Counted from the first letter of the stretch, positions 50,258 through 59,570 are shown. The stretch: 64,000 nt of DNA from Nocardia shimofusensis NBRC 100134 (GCF_001613125.1 NZ_BDBT01000005.1:124001-188000); one strand, 5' to 3'. Made by a program: numbers and translations. Notes: generated from the sequence alone by a model not told the origin.

Positions 50258-51697
50258 GTGGTCGGTGGTTCCGGATATCGACGGCTCAGATCGGCGGTGG
50301 CGCTGGCCGCGACCATGGCGTTCGCGGCGACGACGGTGGCATGCGGCTCGGATTCCGCCGAGCCGGAGCCGACCACCGACGCGGCGCGAGAGGCCACCGC
50401 CGTGAAGGCCTACACCTACACCTACCCGTTGGTCGCGGTGGAGGTGACGCGGCGGCAGTCGACGAATCTCCCCGCCGCGAACCCGGCGATCGGCGCGGCG
50501 CCGATGAATCAACTCGCGCCGCTGAACTTCCTGCCGAACTCCGACTTCACCGGGGTGGTGCGCCCCAATATCGACACGCTCTACGTCTCGATGTTCTTCG
50601 ATGTGTCGGCGGAACCACTGGTGGTGAGCGTGCCCGATATGGGCGACCGCTATCACTTGTTCCCGCTGATGGACATGTGGACGAATGTCGATGCCTCACC
50701 CGGCACCCGCACGCTCGGCGACCGCCGCGGCTACGAGTTCGCCATCGTCGGCCCCGACTGGCAGGGCACGTTGCCCGAGGGCGTGATCGAGTACCGGCTG
50801 CCGACCGACGGCGGCTGGATGATCGGGCGCATCCAGGTGAACGGGCCCGAGGATGTGGCCAACGTCGTCGCCATCCAGAACCGGATGACCGCCAAGCCGC
50901 TCAGCGCCTACGGACAGCCCTACACCCCGCCGGAGAACACCGCGGTGAATCCCGACTGGCCGCGTGGTCAGGAGGTCGCTCGGTACATTCGCGATCTGAC
51001 GCCGCAGCAGTACTGGGATCTGTACTACTCGAGCCTGTCGCACGATCAGACTCGGTCCGAGGACGAGGCACTGCTCGACGAACTCGCCGCGATCGGCTGG
51101 TCACCGGACCGCCCACTCGACCTCGCCGCCTTGCCCGAAGAAGAGCGTGCCCGCTGGGAGCAGGCCTGGCCGACGGCGCTGTCGCAGATCGAGGTCGACC
51201 TGGGCGAGAAGCCGGTGAACGGCTGGCAGACCGCGCGCGGCAGTATCGGCGACTACGGCGACGACTACGCGGCACGCGCCGTCGTCGCCTACGCCGGCCT
51301 CGGCGCCAACCTGCCCGAGGACGCCGTCTACCCGGCCGGCCGCATCGACGACAAGGACGCGCAACTGCAGTCCGACAGCGCCTACGTCCTGCGCTTCCCC
51401 GCCGGCCAAGCGCCGCCGGTCCAGGCGTTCTGGTCGCTGACGATGTACGACGAGCGCGGGTTCCTCGTCGCCAACCCGATCAACCGTTACGCGCTGCGCG
51501 GGGAGACGCTCACCCAGAACCCGGACGGTTCGATCGAGATCTACATCCAGCGCGAGAGCCCCGGGGCGGAACGGGAGGCCAACTGGCTGCCCACCCCGGC
51601 CTCGGGCCCGTTCAACCTGCTGCTGCGCGCGTACTGGCCGGACGACGCCGTCATCGACGGCGGCTGGAACCCGCCCGCGGTCACCCGGGCGGACTGA
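50258..51697 (+). CDS. DUF1254/DUF1214-family lipoprotein
   Basis: A 479-residue exported protein. A signal peptide with lipobox-like ATTVACGS places the lipid-modified Cys near residue 29. The N-terminal part is DUF1254 (YTYTYPLVAVEVTRRQST, NIDTLYVSMFFDVS, YHLFPLMDMWTNV). The C-terminal part is DUF1214 (PVQAFWSLTMYDERGFLV, NPDGSIEIYIQRESPG). The family is widespread in Actinobacteria, with unproven roles in cell-surface or steroid-related processes. AGGAGG five bases before the GTG fixes the start. Its stop is only 3 bases from the end of the convergent LLM gene. Confidence 0.9.
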   Translation: MVGGSGYRRLRSAVALAATMAFAATTVACGSDSAEPEPTTDAAREATAVKAYTYTYPLVAVEVTRRQSTNLPAANPAIGAAPMNQLAPLNFLPNSDFTGVVRPNIDTLYVSMFFDVSAEPLVVSVPDMGDRYHLFPLMDMWTNVDASPGTRTLGDRRGYEFAIVGPDWQGTLPEGVIEYRLPTDGGWMIGRIQVNGPEDVANVVAIQNRMTAKPLSAYGQPYTPPENTAVNPDWPRGQEVARYIRDLTPQQYWDLYYSSLSHDQTRSEDEALLDELAAIGWSPDRPLDLAALPEEERARWEQAWPTALSQIEVDLGEKPVNGWQTARGSIGDYGDDYAARAVVAYAGLGANLPEDAVYPAGRIDDKDAQLQSDSAYVLRFPAGQAPPVQAFWSLTMYDERGFLVANPINRYALRGETLTQNPDGSIEIYIQRESPGAEREANWLPTPASGPFNLLLRAYWPDDAVIDGGWNPPAVTRAD

Positions 51698-51700
51698 GCC

Positions 51701-52678
51701 CTACTTCAGCAGCGCGAGACTGTTGCGGGTGTATTCGGCACGTCTGCGGGCGCTGGTGAGGAACGAGGGCGGCGCGAGATAGGTGAGATCCCGCGCCAGG
51801 GAGCCCTCCACCCGCCTCTTGCCGAGTTGCTCGCGCGCTCGATCGGTAGTGCCGCACACGGCGATGGCGTCGAGCATCTCGTCGGAGACGGCGGCGGCCA
51901 GTCCCTCGATGTCCCCCTGCGCGAACGCTGTACGCACGCGCGCGACCTCGTCGGTCCAGCCGTGGTACTCGACGAAGGGATCGTAGGTTTTGACGGTCAG
52001 ATAGAAGCCCACCATCCGCCGCGCGTCCCGGACGGCCCGCTCGGGGTCCCGGTCGTCGACGGAGGTGATGAGCCAGCCGTGCTCGAGCCAGCCGTCCGGC
52101 ACGTCCCCCGCGGCGGGCCGGACGACATCGTGCCACCAGCGGGCGGTGAACAGTCCGTGCCCGATCACTCCGTCGGCATGGGCGGCCGCGGCCGCCACCA
52201 TCCGTTTGTTGAAACCCGCGAACAGCACCGGTACGTCGAGCCTGCCCAGTACCGGCGCCTGCACCTTGGCGTCGACGCGATAGAACGGGCCCTCGTAGCG
52301 GACCCGCTCGCCGTTCTCGGCGTGCAGCCAGGCGCGCACCGCGCCGGCCAGATCGCTCATCCGCGCCACCGGCTTGTCCGCCTCGACGCCGAACCAGTGG
52401 CGATTGATGGAGTAAGCGCCCGATCCGAGCCCGAGGAACAGCCGGCCCGGAGCCTTGTTGTGCAGGGTCCTGATCGCCGAGGCGTGCGCGTAGGGCGTAC
52501 GGGCGAAAGCGTAGGCGATGGAGGTGCCGACCCGGGCCGATGCGGTGGTGTCGACCATCTCGGCGAGCACTTCGTAGGCGTCGTTGTCCACGAAGTCCCC
52601 GGTGCAGAAGGCGGTGACGCCCTCGGCCTCGGCCGCACGCGCGACCTCGGCGCCCGGCCACGGCAGCCCGAACTCCAT
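51701..52678 (-). CDS. LLM-class F420/flavin-dependent oxidoreductase
   Basis: A 325-residue luciferase-like TIM-barrel. Features are FGLPWPGAEVARAAEAEG, RVGTSIAYAFARTPY, GRLFLGLGSGAYSINRHWFG and VPVLFAGFNKRMVAAAAAHADGV. The length and pattern suit the F420-dependent LLM subgroup (TIGR03617-like) found in acyl-CoA catabolic clusters of Mycobacterium and Nocardia. The ATG at 52678 is five bases from AGGAG; the GTG at 52684 overlaps the ribosome-binding site. It is divergent from the MaoC-type gene. Confidence 0.9.
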   Translation of the reverse strand: MEFGLPWPGAEVARAAEAEGVTAFCTGDFVDNDAYEVLAEMVDTTASARVGTSIAYAFARTPYAHASAIRTLHNKAPGRLFLGLGSGAYSINRHWFGVEADKPVARMSDLAGAVRAWLHAENGERVRYEGPFYRVDAKVQAPVLGRLDVPVLFAGFNKRMVAAAAAHADGVIGHGLFTARWWHDVVRPAAGDVPDGWLEHGWLITSVDDRDPERAVRDARRMVGFYLTVKTYDPFVEYHGWTDEVARVRTAFAQGDIEGLAAAVSDEMLDAIAVCGTTDRAREQLGKRRVEGSLARDLTYLAPPSFLTSARRRAEYTRNSLALLK

Positions 52679-52695
52679 ATGCACTCCTTTAAGGC

Positions 52696-52718
52696 TTATC
52701 AGTTAGCTATTTGTACTA
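52696..52718. promoter_or_regulatory. AT-rich element in the LLM/MaoC divergent promoter
   Basis: TTATCAGTTAGCTATTTG followed by TACTA. Related elements are at 56077-56103 and 59660-59682, all in divergent promoters of this cluster. A candidate site for the FadR-type regulator. Confidence 0.45.
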
Positions 52719-52789
52719 TATTGTCCAGGAACCCCGCAGCGAGTCGGGGCGACTGCTCGCCGACCGAGCCCCGTGACAAGGAGGCCCCC

Positions 52790-54028
52790 GTGACCGAGGC
52801 AGCGACGTTCGGCGTGTTGAACGACGAGGCTTTCGAGCGCTCCCGCAGGCGCATCGGAATCCCCGACCGCCCCCTCACGCCGCACAACCTCGAGGTGACA
52901 GCGGACGGCACCCGGCATTTCGCGTTCGGCTACGGCGACGACAACCCGCTGTACTGCGAGCCCGACTACGGCAAGAACACCCGCTGGGGAACCCTGATCG
53001 CACCGCCGAACTTCATCTACACCATGGGTGAGAATGCCGCGGCTCCCCTCACTCCGGAGCAGAAAGCGCTGATGAAGGGCGATCCGTTCGCCGGACTCGG
53101 CTCCTATCAGGCGGTCATGGAGTTCGAGTGGTTCCGGCCGCTGCGGCTGGGTGACCGCTGCCGGGTGCTGCGCTCGCAGGTCGGCGTGCGGGACAAGCCC
53201 TCCGCGTTCGGCGGGCGCACCGCGCACGTCACCAACGACTTCCTCTTCGCCACCGCGGACGGCGACATGGTGGCCGTCCAGCGCGGCACCTGGATCAATG
53301 CCGAGCGCCACACCAGCAAGAAGCGCGCCGGGGAGAAGGCGCCCGTCGACGTGACCACCCCTTACACCGAGGAGATGCTCGCCGAGATCGACGCCGCCTA
53401 CGACGCCGAGACCCGACGCGGCGCGGAGCCGCGCTACTGGGAGGACGTACAGATCGGCGACGAGCTCCAGCAACGGGTCAAGGGACCGCTCACGGTCACC
53501 GACATCGTTGTGTGGCACGTGGGTTGGGGCATGCAGCTGACCCCGCCCGGCAGCTTCGGGATCAGCCGGGGCGTCCGCAGGAAGGTCCCCGGCCTCTACC
53601 CGCCCAACAACCGCAATATCCCCGACACCGTGCAGCGCCTGCATTGGGAGCCCGAGCGGGCGCGCGAACTCGGCATCCCCATGAGCTACGACTACGGTGC
53701 GATGCGCGAGGCCTGGCTGACCCACCTCGTCACCGACTGGATGGGCGACGACGCCTGGCTGTGGAAATTGTCCTGCCAGCACCGCAAATTCAACTACATC
53801 GGCGACACCTCGTGGGTCCGTGGCCGCGTGACCGGCACATCGGAGTCGGCGAACGGTCACGCAGCCGAGCTCGAGGTGTGGGTGGAGAACCAACGCGGCG
53901 AGACCACCACCCCGGGCACCGCCGTCGTCCTGCTGCCCACCCGCGATTCGGCGGTCACGCTGCCCGCCCCGCCCGCCGAGGGACTCCAGGGCATGCTCGA
54001 GTACGAGATCGCCCGCTTCGCGGAATGA
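52790..54028 (+). CDS. MaoC-type dehydratase with FAS1-like hotdog domains
   Basis: A 412-residue double-hotdog hydratase. The N-terminal half is a FAS1/MaoC-like dehydratase domain (HFAFGYGDDNPLYCEPDYG, NDFLFATADGDMV). The C-terminal half begins near residue 210 (YWEDVQIGDELQQRVKG, then VTDIVVWHVGWGMQL). Such proteins hydrate 2-enoyl-CoA esters of bulky side chains, as in sterol or bile-acid catabolism. AGGAGG precedes the GTG at 52790. A strong terminator follows. Confidence 0.88.
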   Translation: MTEAATFGVLNDEAFERSRRRIGIPDRPLTPHNLEVTADGTRHFAFGYGDDNPLYCEPDYGKNTRWGTLIAPPNFIYTMGENAAAPLTPEQKALMKGDPFAGLGSYQAVMEFEWFRPLRLGDRCRVLRSQVGVRDKPSAFGGRTAHVTNDFLFATADGDMVAVQRGTWINAERHTSKKRAGEKAPVDVTTPYTEEMLAEIDAAYDAETRRGAEPRYWEDVQIGDELQQRVKGPLTVTDIVVWHVGWGMQLTPPGSFGISRGVRRKVPGLYPPNNRNIPDTVQRLHWEPERARELGIPMSYDYGAMREAWLTHLVTDWMGDDAWLWKLSCQHRKFNYIGDTSWVRGRVTGTSESANGHAAELEVWVENQRGETTTPGTAVVLLPTRDSAVTLPAPPAEGLQGMLEYEIARFAE

Positions 54029-54035
54029 GGACAGG

Positions 54036-54066
54036 GGGTGCGGCGACCTTCCAGGTCACCGCACCC
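54036..54066. terminator. hairpin between the MaoC-type and enoyl-CoA hydratase genes
   Basis: GGGTGCGG-c-GACC / GGTC-a-CCGCACCC with a 5-base loop; a near-perfect 12-pair stem between convergent genes. Confidence 0.75.
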
Positions 54067-54093
54067 GACAGTCTCTCGGCTCTCGAGGGTCAC

Positions 54094-54867
54094 TCAGCGC
54101 GAGGTCCATTTCGGCTTGGCGAAGCCCGCGCGCGCGACCTCCGCCGTGCCGATCGGGTTGCCGCGCATCGGGTAGTTCCACGCCACCGCCTGCGCCGCGG
54201 CCCGGTCCATCCCGAGGGTCTCCCATACCGCCTTCACCGTCCCCTGAACGGCGGCGGCCGGCTTGGCGGCGATCTTGCGCGCGAGTTGGTCGACGTGGGC
54301 GTGCAGTTGCTCGACAGGCACCACTTCGGAAACGAGGCCGATCTGGTAGGCGCGCTGGGCCGACATCCGTTCGTCGAGTCCGAGCAGCGCCCACCGCATC
54401 ACCTCGCCCAGCGGCACCCGCCTGGCCAGACCGATCGGCTCCAGAGCCGAGGTCAGACCGTAGGACACGTGCGGATCGAAGAAGGTGGCGTCGTCGGCGG
54501 ACACGATGAAATCCACGTCGTTGAGCCAATAGAACGCACCGCCGGCCACCATCCCGTGCACCGCGGCGATCACCGGCTTCCACACCCGATTCGTCCGCGG
54601 CGACAAGGCCAGGCCGGGGTCCTCCTCGTTCCAGATGTTCTCCGGCAGGTCCAGGCCCTCGGCGACGTCGATCCCGGTGCAGAACGCCTTGTCCCCCGCG
54701 GCGCGCAGGACCACCACGTGGATATCGTCGTCGCGGCGCACCCGCGCCCAGATCTCGACGAACTCCGCGAGCATCTGCCGGTCGAAGGAGTTGAGCATCT
54801 CGGGGCGGTTGAGCGTGATGGTCGCGACGTGGTCGGCGACGTCGAACAGCACTGTCTTGTAAGCCAT
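54094..54867 (-). CDS. enoyl-CoA hydratase/isomerase (crotonase fold)
   Basis: A 257-residue crotonase. Motifs are ATITLNRPEMLNSFD, the CoA oxyanion loop KAFCTGIDVAEGL, HGMVAGGAFYWLNDVDFIVS (second oxyanion hole, with Gly-Gly) and the C-terminal helix. In place of the usual catalytic Glu of hydratases (E-x-x-x-G) the loop reads FDPHVSYGLTSA, so it may hydrate poorly or act as an isomerase or retro-aldolase-type enzyme. It starts 6 bases after the acyl-CoA dehydrogenase at 54873, so the two are co-transcribed. Confidence 0.9.
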   Translation of the reverse strand: MAYKTVLFDVADHVATITLNRPEMLNSFDRQMLAEFVEIWARVRRDDDIHVVVLRAAGDKAFCTGIDVAEGLDLPENIWNEEDPGLALSPRTNRVWKPVIAAVHGMVAGGAFYWLNDVDFIVSADDATFFDPHVSYGLTSALEPIGLARRVPLGEVMRWALLGLDERMSAQRAYQIGLVSEVVPVEQLHAHVDQLARKIAAKPAAAVQGTVKAVWETLGMDRAAAQAVAWNYPMRGNPIGTAEVARAGFAKPKWTSR

Positions 54868-54872
54868 TGCGC

Positions 54873-56033
54873 CTACCCTTTCCGGCGTGGTTCGCGCGGC
54901 ATGCCCAGCGCACGCTCGGCGATGACGTTCTTCAGTACTTCGGTGGCGCCACCGGCGATGGTGTAGGCACGCGCGTAGAGGAACGCGTCCTGCCACCAGC
55001 CGTCCGCCGTCGCTTGCGCATCCCCCTCGGCGACAATCGAGTTCGCCCCTTGCAGCCGCAGCCCGGCCTCGGCCAGCGCCAGATTGGTCTCGCTGAAGAA
55101 GATCTTGACCGCCGCGGCGTCCGCCGCGCCTTCGGTGCCCGCGAGCACATGCGATTGCACGGCCTTGCTCATCGCGTCGCTGACCAGCACCTTGGTGGCG
55201 ATGCTGCCGATCTCCTCCGGGCTCCCGCCGCCGAGCGCCAGCAGGTCGTGCAGTTGCTGGATCAGCTCCACCGAACTCGCGGCGACACCGCTGCGTTCGT
55301 GGGCGAGACTGGAATTGGCGACCCGCCAGCCGTCGTCGACCGCACCGAGCACCCGATCCTCCGGGATTCGGGCACCGTCGAGGAAGACCTCGTTGAAATC
55401 GCTGGTACCGGTGATCTCGCGCAGCGGCCTGACGTCGATGCCCGGGGTGGTCATATCCAGGATGAACGCCGTGATTCCCCCGTGCTTGGGCGCGTCGGGA
55501 TTCGTGCGGGCGAGCAGATAGCCGATATCGGCGTGATGACCGTTGGTCGTCCAGACCTTCTGCCCGTCGACGACCCAGTCGCCGTCGTCGAACACCGCGC
55601 GCGTGCTCAGGCCCGCCAGGTCACTACCCGCGCCGGGCTCGCTGAACAACTGGCACCAGAGGTGTTCGGCCGTGCGGATCTTCGGCAGGAACTCCGCCCG
55701 CTGGGCGGGGGTGCCGAACTCGATGAGCGCGGGCGCGGCCAGGTTCGTAGCCGCGCCGATGGGCCCCCAGGTGCCCGCCCTGGCGATCTCCTCGGCCACG
55801 ATGAACGCCTCCGACGGATCGTAATCGACGCGGCCGCCGTACTCGGCGGGCCAGTCCGCGCCCAGAAATCCCGCGTCGAACAACGCGGCGGTGAACGCGC
55901 GGATCGCCGGGACCAGTTCCGCATCCGGCGCGCGCACCCCACTGTGCTGCTTCGGGCCGGGATGGCGTTCGGCCACGAAAGCCCGCACGCGCGCGCGGAA
56001 ATCCGCGAGCCGCTCGGAGGTATCGATCCGCAT
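54873..56033 (-). CDS. acyl-CoA dehydrogenase, larger subunit of a putative pair
   Basis: A 386-residue FAD enzyme of the FadE type. Features are EFGTPAQRAEFLPKI, LFSEPGAGSDLAG (FAD site), the Trp-Thr-Asn segment VWTTNGHHADIGYLLAR and AHERSGVAASSVEL. The Glu in HERSG sits where isovaleryl-type dehydrogenases keep the catalytic base, since the usual Tyr-Glu-Gly near the C-terminus is replaced (IAGGATEV). It diverges from the smaller paralogue at 56189. In actinobacterial sterol-type catabolism such pairs form alpha2beta2 heterotetramers; pairing here is inference. Confidence 0.93.
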   Translation of the reverse strand: MRIDTSERLADFRARVRAFVAERHPGPKQHSGVRAPDAELVPAIRAFTAALFDAGFLGADWPAEYGGRVDYDPSEAFIVAEEIARAGTWGPIGAATNLAAPALIEFGTPAQRAEFLPKIRTAEHLWCQLFSEPGAGSDLAGLSTRAVFDDGDWVVDGQKVWTTNGHHADIGYLLARTNPDAPKHGGITAFILDMTTPGIDVRPLREITGTSDFNEVFLDGARIPEDRVLGAVDDGWRVANSSLAHERSGVAASSVELIQQLHDLLALGGGSPEEIGSIATKVLVSDAMSKAVQSHVLAGTEGAADAAAVKIFFSETNLALAEAGLRLQGANSIVAEGDAQATADGWWQDAFLYARAYTIAGGATEVLKNVIAERALGMPREPRRKG

Positions 56034-56076
56034 CGTCGTGGCTCCCTCGCCTGCCGCTGGATGCGGCCCCGCACCC

Positions 56077-56103
56077 TTAATTAGTTAGATGATTTGCCTA
56101 CTT
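56077..56103. promoter_or_regulatory. AT-rich element in the acyl-CoA dehydrogenase divergent promoter
   Basis: TTAATTAGTTAGATGATTTG followed by CCTACTT, matching the element at 52696-52718 in AGTTAG and ATTTG plus TACT. Lies between the dehydrogenases at 54873 and 56189. Confidence 0.45.
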
Positions 56104-56188
56104 GATTGATACCATACCGGGCGACGGGCGTCACGCCGACTGCGCCGAATCGCCCCGACAGTCTCGCCACCGACAGAGAGGCCGACGC

Positions 56189-57172
56189 GTGGACTTCGAA
56201 CTCACCGAAGAGCAGGGGCTGCTGCGCGAATTCTCCCGCAGCATGCTCACCGCGACCTGCCCGCCCGCTCTCGTGCGCGCCGTGGCGGACGCCGAGGCCG
56301 ACGGCGACGACGCGCTGTGGCAGAAGGCGATCGAGCTCGGCTGGCCGTCGCTGGCGGTCGCGGAGGAGGCGGGCGGCGCCGGACAGGGCCTCGTCGAGCT
56401 CTGCCTGCTCGCGGAGGAGGTCGGCCGGGCCGCCGCGCCCGGACCGTTCGCCGAGAGTGCCCTGGTCGCCGCCGCCGCGGCCGCTGGCGGCGCGCCCGAC
56501 GACGTGGTCACCGGGCTACTCGCCGGTGACCACAAAGGCACCGTGGTCGACGCCGGGGCTCCCGACTTCATCCAGGCAGCCGGATCGGCCGACTGGCTGC
56601 TCGTCCTCGGCGACGACGTGCGCCTCGCGCCCGCGCCGGCGACCAGACGCCGCACCACGATCGACCTGTCCCGTGGCTGGTATGCCGCGACCGGCCCGCT
56701 CGACGGCCGTGTCCTCGACCTCGATCCGCGGTGGTGGCGTGCCGCGATGACCGTGCTGACCGCGGCCGACGCACTCGGGGTCGGCACGCGCCTGCTGGAG
56801 ATGACGGTGTCCTACACCGCCGTCCGCGAGCAGTTCGATCGGCCGATCGGCTCGTTCCAGGCAGTGAAGCACAAGGCCGCCGAAATGCTGATCACGCTGC
56901 AGGGTGTGCGCGCGGCCACCTACCGCGCGGCGATGGCGCTGGACGCGGGCGCCGACGATGCCGCCCTGTGGGCGAGCGTGGCGAAAGCGTATGCGTCCGA
57001 AGGCGTCAGCGAGGTGGCGGGCACGGCCCTGCAGTTGCACGGCGGTATCGGCTTCACCTGGGAACACGACCTGCATCTGTTCCTGCGCCGCGCGAAGGTC
57101 GACGAAGCGGTATGGGGGAACGCGACCTTCCATCATCAGCGCGTCGCGCAGCTGCTCCGCCGAGCGGGGTAG
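56189..57172 (+). CDS. acyl-CoA dehydrogenase, smaller subunit of a putative pair
   Basis: A 327-residue FadE-type protein, shorter than a standard dehydrogenase (about 380) with a reduced middle domain. Features are FELTEEQGLLREFSRS, REQFDRPIGSFQAVKHKAAEM and LQLHGGIGFTWEHDLHLFLRRAK. No Glu is present where the partner has HERSG, as expected if only one subunit of the heterotetramer carries the base. The GTG at 56189, with AGAGAGG seven bases before it, is the best start. It is convergent with the dehydrogenase at 57280. Confidence 0.9.
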   Translation: MDFELTEEQGLLREFSRSMLTATCPPALVRAVADAEADGDDALWQKAIELGWPSLAVAEEAGGAGQGLVELCLLAEEVGRAAAPGPFAESALVAAAAAAGGAPDDVVTGLLAGDHKGTVVDAGAPDFIQAAGSADWLLVLGDDVRLAPAPATRRRTTIDLSRGWYAATGPLDGRVLDLDPRWWRAAMTVLTAADALGVGTRLLEMTVSYTAVREQFDRPIGSFQAVKHKAAEMLITLQGVRAATYRAAMALDAGADDAALWASVAKAYASEGVSEVAGTALQLHGGIGFTWEHDLHLFLRRAKVDEAVWGNATFHHQRVAQLLRRAG

Positions 57173-57226
57173 GCGAGTATTTCGGCGGCGCGGGCCGATT
57201 GCGCGGCGGCGCGGGGTCGGAAACAC

Positions 57227-57265
57227 AGAACGAGTGGCCGCGCCACCGGGCACGCCACTCGTTCT
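57227..57265. terminator. strong terminator between convergent acyl-CoA dehydrogenases
   Basis: AGAACGAGTGGC / GCCACTCGTTCT, a 12-base perfect stem with a 15-base loop. Confidence 0.8.
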
Positions 57266-57279
57266 CGCTACGCACTGCC

Positions 57280-58452
57280 TCAACGCGGCGGCATCGCCGG
57301 ATCGTAGGGCAATCGCAGGACCTGTTCGGCCACGGTATTGCGCTGGATCTCGGCGGTGCCCGCGCCGATGGTCGAGGCCCGCGTCATGAGGAACCCCGTC
57401 AACCACCGACCCCGCTGGACCGCTTGTCCGGAGGGAGCCGTCACGATCCCGTCCGGGCCGAGCATGTCCACGGCGAACTCGTGCAGATCCTGCTCGAACG
57501 CGGCGATCATCAGCCGCGACACCGACGACCCCGCCCCCGGCTCGCCCTTGGTGAGGATGTCGGAGACGGTGCGCTCGGCGTTGTAGCGGATCAGCCGCAC
57601 CCGCATCTCGAACTCGACGAGCCGGTCGCACACCAGCGGATCGCCGGTCAGCCCCCGCTCGTGCGCGAGGTCGATCAGTTCGCCGAGGACGCGGCGGTAG
57701 GACGCGGCCTGGTTCATGGCGCCCGCGGAACGCTCGTGCCCCAGCGAGGTGCGCACCAGCGGCCAGCCCTCGTTCTCCTCCCCTATGCGGTTGGCGACCG
57801 GCACGCGAACCTCGTCGAAGAACACCTCGGCGAAGATCGCGGCGCCGGTCAGATCGCGCAGCGGGCGAATCGTCACCCCCGGCGACCCGGCATCGATGTT
57901 CAGATAGGTGATGCCCTTCTGCCGCGATCCGGGCGAGCCGGTGCGAACCAGGCAGAACAGCATGTCGGCGAGGGTGCCGCTACTGGTCCAGACCTTCTGC
58001 CCGTTCACCACGTACTCCTCGCCGTCGCGTCGGGCGGTCGTGCGCAGCGACGGCAGGTCCGACCCCGCGCCGGGCTCGGAATAGCCCTGGCACCAGACGA
58101 CATCGCCGCGCAGCATCGGTCGCAGCCACCGCCGCTTCTGCTCCTCGGTGCCGTACTCGATAATCGTGGGCGCGACGATGCCGAGCCCGGTGCCGAGCGG
58201 ACCGGGGACTCTGGCCCTGGCGATCTCCTCCTGGTAGATGATCTGCCTGGCGAACGGCAGCTCCATGCCGCCGTACTCGCGCGGCCAGGACGGGCCCGCG
58301 TATCCGTGGTCGACCAGGGTCGCGTGCCAGGCTTTGGTCCATTCGACCCTGACCGCGGGATCACGCGGCCGCGGCCCGGGCGCGTGCGTGCTCAGGAACT
58401 TGCGCAGGCGGGCCCGGAACTGTGCGTCGGTCTCACGGTCGGCCCCGGTCAT
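57280..58452 (-). CDS. acyl-CoA dehydrogenase (second pair, larger subunit)
   Basis: A 390-residue FadE-type enzyme. Features are EYGTEEQKRRWLRPML, YSEPGAGSDLPSLRT, KVWTSSGTLADMLFCLVR and LGHERSAGAMNQAASY, with a Glu candidate base. The C-terminus reads STIGAGTAEIQRNTVAEQ. The start ATG overlaps the stop of the upstream dehydrogenase (ATGA), so the two are made together and are probably subunits of one heterotetramer. Confidence 0.93.
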   Translation of the reverse strand: MTGADRETDAQFRARLRKFLSTHAPGPRPRDPAVRVEWTKAWHATLVDHGYAGPSWPREYGGMELPFARQIIYQEEIARARVPGPLGTGLGIVAPTIIEYGTEEQKRRWLRPMLRGDVVWCQGYSEPGAGSDLPSLRTTARRDGEEYVVNGQKVWTSSGTLADMLFCLVRTGSPGSRQKGITYLNIDAGSPGVTIRPLRDLTGAAIFAEVFFDEVRVPVANRIGEENEGWPLVRTSLGHERSAGAMNQAASYRRVLGELIDLAHERGLTGDPLVCDRLVEFEMRVRLIRYNAERTVSDILTKGEPGAGSSVSRLMIAAFEQDLHEFAVDMLGPDGIVTAPSGQAVQRGRWLTGFLMTRASTIGAGTAEIQRNTVAEQVLRLPYDPAMPPR

Positions 58453-59570
58453 TCCGCTCCTCGGATTCCTGCCAGCGCGCCCACCCGGGCACGGTGGCGC
58501 GCCGTGGTGCCCAGCAACATCTCGCCGGCCTTGGCGCGTTTCAGGAACAAGTGCGCATCGTGTTCCCAGGTGAACCCGATACCGCCGAGGATCTGGATGT
58601 TCTCCTTGGCGACATGGGTGAAGGTCCGCCTCGCCCAGGCGGCGGCCAGCGACGCGGCCAGCGGGCCCTCGGGATCGCCCGTGGCCAGCAGCGAGGTCGC
58701 CGCGAACGCGGCATTGCGCGCGGATTCCACCTCCAGCAGCAGGTCGGCGCACCGGTGCTTGATCGCCTGGAACGAGCCGATCGGACGGTCGAACTGCACG
58801 CGCACACGCGCGTATTCGACGGCCGTGTCCAGCGCCGCGGCCGCACCACCCGCCTGCTCGGCGGCGAGCGCTGCGGCCGCCAGGTCCGCGACCCTGGGCA
58901 GCAGCGTGGTGGCGTCGTCGGCTATCCGGACCGCGGGGGCGCCGGAGAATTCGACGGTGGCCAGAGGCCGCGTCGGATCGAGATTCGGCAGCGGCTCGCG
59001 CCGCACACCGGTGGCGCCTCCGGCGACGGTGAACAACGTGACGACCCCGTCGGTCAGGGCCGCGACGATCAGCAGATCGGCCGTGGTTCCGTCGATCACG
59101 AAGCGTTTCGTGCCGGTCAGCCGCCAGCCGTCCCCCTCCCGCTCGGCCACCGTCGTCACCGCGTCGGCCGCGATCTCACCGGTGTCGTCGCCGATCGCGA
59201 CGGTCGCGGTCATCGATCCCGACGCGATGCCGGGCAGCCAGGTCTCGCGCGCCGCGGCATCGGAGCAACTGGTCAGCAGCTGCCCGGCCAGCGCCACGGT
59301 CGCGAAATACGGTGCGACAGACAGGAACCTGCCCATCTCCTCGAGCACGATGCCCAATTCCACCGGACCGTAACCCGCGCCGCCGTAGCGCTCCGGCACG
59401 GCGATGCCCTGGACCATGAGCTGCCCGGCGAGTTGCGTCCACACGGCCTCGTCGCGGTATTCACCTGCCTCGACCAGCGCACGCGCACGGGTCAGGTCCG
59501 ACTTCTCGCTCAGGAAGCGGCGCACCACTCCGCGCAGTTCCTCGTGTTCCTCGGTCGGCCCACCGCTCAC
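58449..59570 (-). CDS. acyl-CoA dehydrogenase (second pair, smaller subunit)
   Basis: A 373-residue FadE-type protein. Features are IAVPERYGGAGYGPVELGIV, the shortened middle domain (LTGTKRFVIDGTTADLLIV), VQFDRPIGSFQAIKHRCADL and ILGGIGFTWEHDAHLFLKRAK. It resembles 56189 more than 57280, supporting a large-plus-small pairing in both loci. The GTG at 59570 is preceded by GGAGAGG; longer readings would begin in a basic, low-complexity stretch. The divergent gene is the FadR-type regulator. Confidence 0.9.
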   Translation of the reverse strand: MSGGPTEEHEELRGVVRRFLSEKSDLTRARALVEAGEYRDEAVWTQLAGQLMVQGIAVPERYGGAGYGPVELGIVLEEMGRFLSVAPYFATVALAGQLLTSCSDAAARETWLPGIASGSMTATVAIGDDTGEIAADAVTTVAEREGDGWRLTGTKRFVIDGTTADLLIVAALTDGVVTLFTVAGGATGVRREPLPNLDPTRPLATVEFSGAPAVRIADDATTLLPRVADLAAAALAAEQAGGAAAALDTAVEYARVRVQFDRPIGSFQAIKHRCADLLLEVESARNAAFAATSLLATGDPEGPLAASLAAAWARRTFTHVAKENIQILGGIGFTWEHDAHLFLKRAKAGEMLLGTTARHRARVGALAGIRGAE

